Below are positions 56,614 to 64,000 of a stretch of 64,000 nucleotides of DNA, piece by piece. This stretch comes from Pseudomonas arsenicoxydans (GTDB taxonomy: Bacteria; Pseudomonadota; Gammaproteobacteria; Pseudomonadales; Pseudomonadaceae). Position numbers and translations under genes: made by a program. The notes beneath the pieces were generated by a model that made no database searches, was not told the DNA's origin, and saw only the letters and a list, made by a program, of their open reading frames with translations. The stretch covers positions 196,001-260,000 of the forward strand of contig NZ_LT629705.1 in NCBI RefSeq assembly GCF_900103875.1, in the 5' to 3' direction. Position 1 is the first letter of the stretch; each line of letters opens with the position of its first letter.

Positions 56614-59600
56614 GCGCGCGCCTCCTCGCTGTTCAACGAACGCCAAGGGGCTTCGAGCATCGGCTTATACAAAGTGTTGCACCAGTGGTGGAAAGTATTC
56701 GCGGCAATCAGAGCATCGTAATCGGCGAATTGCCGAGCGAGTGCTGGGCTCTCACGGCGTTCGCCGTCGGTGGTTTGACCGTCGCCTTCATAGGCTTTTC
56801 GAGCAGCGTCGTCGGCTTTGACCGGGTCTGTCTGGGAGAGCCAGGCAAAGGCTGTTTTCACCGCGATCGGCAGCGGCTGGCACATGCCTTTCTTCCATGC
56901 TTGCAACAGTTGGCCCAAGGCGCGCAATGCTACCGCCTCCTCCAGCGGAGCCAGCAGCAGACTATCGTCACTGGCCACCAACGCCGTGGTCATCGACATG
57001 CCGCTGGCGCAGGCTACCAAGTGATTGACCCAAGGTCGCGTCAGGCGATGCCACTTGCGGGTCTTGATCGAACCAATGCTGTTGGGAATCGTGGTGACCG
57101 ATAGCAAGCCGCCGTCTGCACGCTGATACAAGCCACTGAGCCAACCCTCCAGACGCAGACCTTCCAGCTCCAGGCTCACTGGCAACGCACTGGTGAGCGC
57201 TGTTGGCCATAACGTCAGCAGTTGTTGGTAGCGTTGCAACAGATCCGGCAATGGTTCGATCAACTCTCGCTGTAGAGATTCGCCAAACCCGGCCATGGGC
57301 AACAGACCACTGTTTTGCAGGCGCTTTGCCTGCGTCTCTAGCGCCGAATCGACATGCGCCAATTGCCCCAGCGCCGCGCCAAGCAAACTGTCACTGAGGC
57401 TATAGCGCTGAAGTGCGTCGAGTACAAAGGGCTCTTCATCGGCCAAAGGGGCTTCAGCCGCTTCGAAAAATACCTTCAGCCGCTGACTGAAAAAATGTCG
57501 CACCGGGTTACGCAGGAAATCCTGCAATTGACCGAGGCTCAGCGGTTCCTCTTGAATGTAGTCATCAAGCGTCTGAACATCCGTCGCCAGTTCACCGGTT
57601 TGATGCAGCACCTGCCACTCACTGGCGTAGCTGAACAGGTCATCGCCCTCATGAAAATAGCGCGCGCTGAAGGGTTGCAGTGGGTGCTCTTGCGTCATGG
57701 CTTCAAGCAGGTCACTGCCGTTTGCTAATCGCCAGCCACTGGCGAGGTGGTCGCGAAGTTGGCCAATCAATACTGAAGCCGGGCGCTCACTGTTGTCCCG
57801 GATACTGCGACCGACCCAGCTGATATACAGTTGGTTGCGAGCCGACAACAGCGCCTCCAGCAACAGATAGCGGTCATCCTCACGCCGGGAACGATCACCC
57901 GGGCGGTAGTCGCTGCCCATCAGATCGAAGTCCAGCGGTGGTTGCGCTCGTGGGTAATCACCATCATTCATGCCGAGCAGGCAGACGAGTTTGAACGGGA
58001 TCGCCCGCATCGGCATCAACGTGCAGAAGTTGACCGCCCCAGCCAAAAAACGCTGAGACAGGCGCCCCTGGTCGAGTCCTGCCAGCCACGCTTCACGGAC
58101 CACGGTCAACGGCAGGTCATCATGCAAGCCTACTGATTCGCAGGTCTCAAGCCAGGTTTCACGCAATTCTTCCAGTTGGGCCAGCAGGTAATCGTCATGC
58201 TCATTGCTGGCCTGGAAAAACAACTGCACCAACGCCTGCATCCTGACGCCCCATTGCTTGGGTGGCGCAGGTTGCATCAGTTCCTGATGGGCAACCTCCA
58301 GCGCGTCCAGCAATGCAACCAAAGGACCGATGAGCGCGGCGTCCAGACCGCCAATTTCATCGTAAGGCTCGATACCTTCGCAGGCACTGGCGCTGCCAAC
58401 GGCATAGCCGAGCAGCATCCGGCGCAGGCCGAAACGCCAACTGTTCTGCTCTAGCGCTTCAGGCAATCCCAAACCAGCACGCTGTTCGGCATTCATGCCC
58501 CAGCGAATGCCGGCGCCTTCGATCCAGCGGTGCAGGGTCGGCAGGTCACGCTCTTCTACACCGAAGCGAGCACGCAGTGCGGGAACGTCCAGCAGGTCGA
58601 GGATCTCGCTGACGGGGAAGCGGCTGTCGGGGAGCTTCAACAGATGTTCTACGGCAATGAGCAGCGGATCACGACCGCGCTGGCCTTGGTCCGCGAGCGT
58701 GAACGGTATGAAGCGCGGATCGAAGCGATCCAGTTGGCCGAATACTGCGCGGATATGCGGCGCGTAGCTGTCGATATCCGGGACCATCACAATCACGTCG
58801 CGTGGCTTCAACTGAGGATCAGCACTGAAGCGTGCGAGTAACTGATCGTGGAGGATCTCTACTTCACGCTGCGCGCTATGGGCGATGTGGAAGCGGATCG
58901 ACTCGTCCTGACTCAGATCGACGGCCGACCACTGCTCGCGAGTCTCGTTCAGGGGACGTAGCTCAAGGATGTCGTCTTGCAGTTGGTTGAGCATGTTCCG
59001 TGGCTGGCTATCGCTGAACAAATCGATCCGCCCATCACGAAATGCCGAACGATAGCTATTGGGGTCGTCGTAGCTGTCGAGCAGATTAATGTAGTCCCGC
59101 CCCTGCTTGCCCCAGGCTGCCAATAGCGGATGGGCATGTTGATGCAGGGTTTGTGGATCGAGCACGACAGGCATGCCGCTCTTTCGGGCCTGACGTTTGT
59201 ATTGATGCCGCAACAGGTCTTTATCGGCGACGATGTCCGCCCAATGGTGACGACATGGGTTGTGTACGCAAAGCAAGACCTGGCTGAATCGGGCGAGTCC
59301 GGCAAGAGCTTCCAGGGCTTGAGCGGGGAGAGAGGAGATCCCGAAAACGATCACACGGGAAGGTAATCCTTTGGGCGCCACGTCGAGGCTGTTGATACGC
59401 TCAATAAATCTCTGATGGACTCCGGCACGACTTTGAGCCATGCCTTGTTCACCCACATCCAGCAACAACGCACGCCACAGTTCTGCCTGCCAACAGTTGG
59501 CCGGGGTGAGGGGCTTGGCCTCGCCTCTGACGCTTCGTAACTGATGACGACCTTCCGCCCAATCCTCCAGCCAGTCGGCCCGGTACACCTGGTATTGGTC

Positions 59601-60059
59601 GAACAGGTCTGCCAGTCGCTCTGACAACTGGTAGCGCTTGCGTAGATCAGTGTCGTTGGTGAGGAAGCGTTGCAGCGGTTCGAAATGTGGTTGATTGATC
59701 AGCTGCGGGAGCAGTCGCATCAGACGCCAGGTCAGCGGCGCTTTATCGAGCAGGGATTTGACCGGAATTTCATCACGCCCCAGAACCATGCGATAGAGCT
59801 GCCACATGAAGCTGCCCGGTAACTGAACATCGATGGCCGCTGCGATACCGCAGCCGCCCATATCGTCATCTTCCGGGTCTTCGGCCAACGCGAGTTTTAG
59901 CCATTGAGCGATGCCATTACTCTGAACCAGGGCGATTTCATTTTCCAAGGGAGCTAGCGGGTAGTTCCGCATTACGCTGATCACCAGGCTACGCAGTTCA
60001 TCCAGACTGTTGCTTTGAACCACCATAAAACCGGCATTGAGGGACGCGGCGTCCGGCAT
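56610..60059 (-). CDS. recC: RecC, Chi-recognising subunit of exonuclease V
   Basis: An 1149-residue subunit that recognises Chi and lacks active helicase and nuclease residues. Landmarks: VQSNGIAQWLKLALAE near the start, PRDVIVMVPDIDSYAPHI, FRAREPFKLVCLLGMNDGDYPR-type segment (here PMRAIPFKLVCLLGMNDGDYP) and GDRSRREDDRYLLLEALLSAR. First gene of recCBD; the ptrA gene that separates recC and recB in E. coli is absent. Confidence 0.96.
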   Translation of the reverse strand: MPDAASLNAGFMVVQSNSLDELRSLVISVMRNYPLAPLENEIALVQSNGIAQWLKLALAEDPEDDDMGGCGIAAAIDVQLPGSFMWQLYRMVLGRDEIPVKSLLDKAPLTWRLMRLLPQLINQPHFEPLQRFLTNDTDLRKRYQLSERLADLFDQYQVYRADWLEDWAEGRHQLRSVRGEAKPLTPANCWQAELWRALLLDVGEQGMAQSRAGVHQRFIERINSLDVAPKGLPSRVIVFGISSLPAQALEALAGLARFSQVLLCVHNPCRHHWADIVADKDLLRHQYKRQARKSGMPVVLDPQTLHQHAHPLLAAWGKQGRDYINLLDSYDDPNSYRSAFRDGRIDLFSDSQPRNMLNQLQDDILELRPLNETREQWSAVDLSQDESIRFHIAHSAQREVEILHDQLLARFSADPQLKPRDVIVMVPDIDSYAPHIRAVFGQLDRFDPRFIPFTLADQGQRGRDPLLIAVEHLLKLPDSRFPVSEILDLLDVPALRARFGVEERDLPTLHRWIEGAGIRWGMNAEQRAGLGLPEALEQNSWRFGLRRMLLGYAVGSASACEGIEPYDEIGGLDAALIGPLVALLDALEVAHQELMQPAPPKQWGVRMQALVQLFFQASNEHDDYLLAQLEELRETWLETCESVGLHDDLPLTVVREAWLAGLDQGRLSQRFLAGAVNFCTLMPMRAIPFKLVCLLGMNDGDYPRAQPPLDFDLMGSDYRPGDRSRREDDRYLLLEALLSARNQLYISWVGRSIRDNSERPASVLIGQLRDHLASGWRLANGSDLLEAMTQEHPLQPFSARYFHEGDDLFSYASEWQVLHQTGELATDVQTLDDYIQEEPLSLGQLQDFLRNPVRHFFSQRLKVFFEAAEAPLADEEPFVLDALQRYSLSDSLLGAALGQLAHVDSALETQAKRLQNSGLLPMAGFGESLQRELIEPLPDLLQRYQQLLTLWPTALTSALPVSLELEGLRLEGWLSGLYQRADGGLLSVTTIPNSIGSIKTRKWHRLTRPWVNHLVACASGMSMTTALVASDDSLLLAPLEEAVALRALGQLLQAWKKGMCQPLPIAVKTAFAWLSQTDPVKADDAARKAYEGDGQTTDGERRESPALARQFADYDALIAANTFHHWCNTLYKPMLEAPWRSLNSEEARA

Positions 60060-60173
60060 AAAAGCTTCCTTGGGAAATTACAAAATCTAGGGCCGAACCT
60101 TAGCACTGTCGGGAGACTGTGACAGCCGGAAGCCGTCTGAAGATGCTGTACGAACTTTCCTGCGGGCAAAACA

Positions 60174-60205
60174 AAACCCCTACCTGCATACGCAGATAGG
60201 GGTTT
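60174..60205 (-). terminator. rRNA operon terminator
   Basis: On the minus strand, AAACCCCTATCTGC and its near-perfect complement are followed by TTTTG. Stem of 8 plus 5 bp interrupted by single mismatches. It lies just past 5S rRNA. Confidence 0.88.
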
Positions 60206-60215
60206 CGGAATTTAA

Positions 60216-60331
60216 TCTTGACGATGACCTACTCTCACATGGGGAAACCCCACACTACCATCGGCGATGCATCGTTTCACTGCTGAGTTCGGGATGGGAT
60301 CAGGTGGTTCCAATGCTCTATGGTCGTCAAG
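60216..60331 (-). rRNA. rrf: 5S ribosomal RNA
   Basis: The minus strand reads CTTGACGACCATAGAGC at the 5' end, contains CATCCCGAACTCAG, and ends in GGTCATCGTCAAGA. Length about 116 bases; ends are accurate within a few bases. Confidence 0.95.
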
Positions 60332-60507
60332 AAATTCGGTAGCCAGGTCGTGTTCTCTTGCGAGGCCACGCTCCAGCGAATGGGTATGTGATAGCTTTTG
60401 GTGTTTTGCGAGTCTTCTCGAACTTTCGGTTCGTTTCGTCTTCACACACCGCAATCTGGTGCTCTTTCGCCTTTCAGCTCGAAGCAAGCAAATTGCTTGG
60501 GTGTTAT

Positions 60508-63399
<2,892 letters not shown>

Positions 63400-63649
63400 A
63401 TATAACCCCAAGCAATCTGGTTATACTGTGAAGACGACATTCGCCGAAAATTCGATAATACTCAATTAAGAGCAACTCACAAATTTTACCTTAGCCTGAT
63501 CCGTTACCAGTGAAAGTAACGTCCAGTCTATCTTTCTATCACATACCCAAATTTTTAAAGAACGAACTAGTCAAAGACTAGAAATCAACATTCACCATCA
63601 TCACGATGGAATGCTCATTTCTAAGCTTTACACAATCAGAAGCAGTTAG
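63400..63649. other. 16S-23S spacer with boxA-like antitermination site
   Basis: The internal spacer between 23S and tRNA-Ala. On the minus strand, GTTCTTTAAAAATTTGGG at about 63546-63563 resembles the boxA antiterminator of Pseudomonas rRNA operons. Nothing else is evident. Confidence 0.7.
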
Positions 63650-63725
63650 TGGTGGAGCCAAACGGGATCGAACCGTTGACCTCCTGCGTGCAAGGCAGGC
63701 GCTCTCCCAGCTGAGCTATGGCCCC
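63650..63725 (-). tRNA. tRNA-Ala (anticodon TGC)
   Basis: A 76-base cloverleaf; the minus strand starts GGGGCCATAGCTCAGCTGGG, the anticodon loop is CTTGCAC, and CCA is encoded at the 3' end. Confidence 0.97.
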
Positions 63726-63755
63726 GTATTTCTACAGGCGTTTCCCACACAAAAT

Positions 63756-63832
<77 letters not shown>

Positions 63833-63914
63833 AATTTCGGGCTGCTTCTTATCGTCTTCTTCAATGAATCAAGCAATTCGTGTGGGAACTTATGGAGCAG
63901 CTGATGTCGTCGAT

Positions 63915-64000
<86 letters not shown>

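Overview
The window looks like chromosomal DNA of a fluorescent-group Pseudomonas, close to the P. fluorescens/P. protegens type. The reasons are a pel cluster preceded by a pelX-type epimerase gene, Pseudomonas REP/REPIN palindromes (five pairs), DUF6124 small proteins, a yfiRNB operon, recCBD with 4-base overlaps, and an rRNA operon with Ala and Ile tRNAs in the spacer. Most of it is ordinary, densely coded, high-GC core genome. The accessory character is concentrated at about 18.7-23.6 kb.

Layout. 1-2.5 kb: the C-terminal end of an unknown gene, a gene-poor stretch, a PIG-L/LmbE deacetylase, a DUF6124 gene with a structured leader, and two REPINs. 2.5-4 kb: ohr and an exported enoyl-CoA-hydratase-fold protein. 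4-17.4 kb: a complete Pel exopolysaccharide operon on the minus strand (pelX-pelA-B-C-D-E-F-G) with two candidate FleQ boxes upstream. 17.7-18.7 kb: an exported protein with a PliG-like N-terminus. 18.7-21.1 kb: a zeta-toxin gene cut by a 1235-bp IS3-family element with intact ends and a 4-bp target duplication, plus a 55-codon gene overlapping its end; the pair is bracketed by two imperfect 47-bp direct repeats. 21.3-23.6 kb: a second DUF6124 gene with a hairpin leader, a small partner gene, and an AbiEi/AbiEii type IV toxin-antitoxin (abortive infection) pair. 23.7-28.3 kb: a DUF2252 gene, then a three-gene unit (unknown 144-aa protein, KaiC-like double-RecA ATPase, histidine kinase). 28.4-32.2 kb: PAP2 phosphatase and Ais-like histidine phosphatase behind a sequence that fits the ColR consensus, then an HBM-type chemoreceptor. 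32.3-38.1 kb: a VOC protein, a GntP permease/RpiR regulator/N-acyl-D-amino-acid deacylase operon, and a SulP transporter. 38.3-44.7 kb: oxidoreductases, LysR and MerR regulators, mdaB opposite a YgiN-like monooxygenase, a frameshifted TauE/SafE permease and a cupin. 44.8-48.4 kb: mmsA-mmsB (valine catabolism) with a divergent LysR gene. 48.4-50.7 kb: yfiR-yfiN-yfiB. 50.8-60 kb: recC-recB-recD. 60.2-64 kb: the 5S, 23S, tRNA-Ala, tRNA-Ile and 16S 3' end of an rRNA operon, on the minus strand.

How the parts connect. PelD keeps the c-di-GMP-binding residues (R370, D373, R405), and YfiN is a diguanylate cyclase held by YfiR and released by YfiB. The window therefore carries both a c-di-GMP source and a c-di-GMP-gated polysaccharide machine; that they talk to each other in this strain is inference. 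The most unusual material is the bracketed toxin module and the KaiC-like signalling unit.
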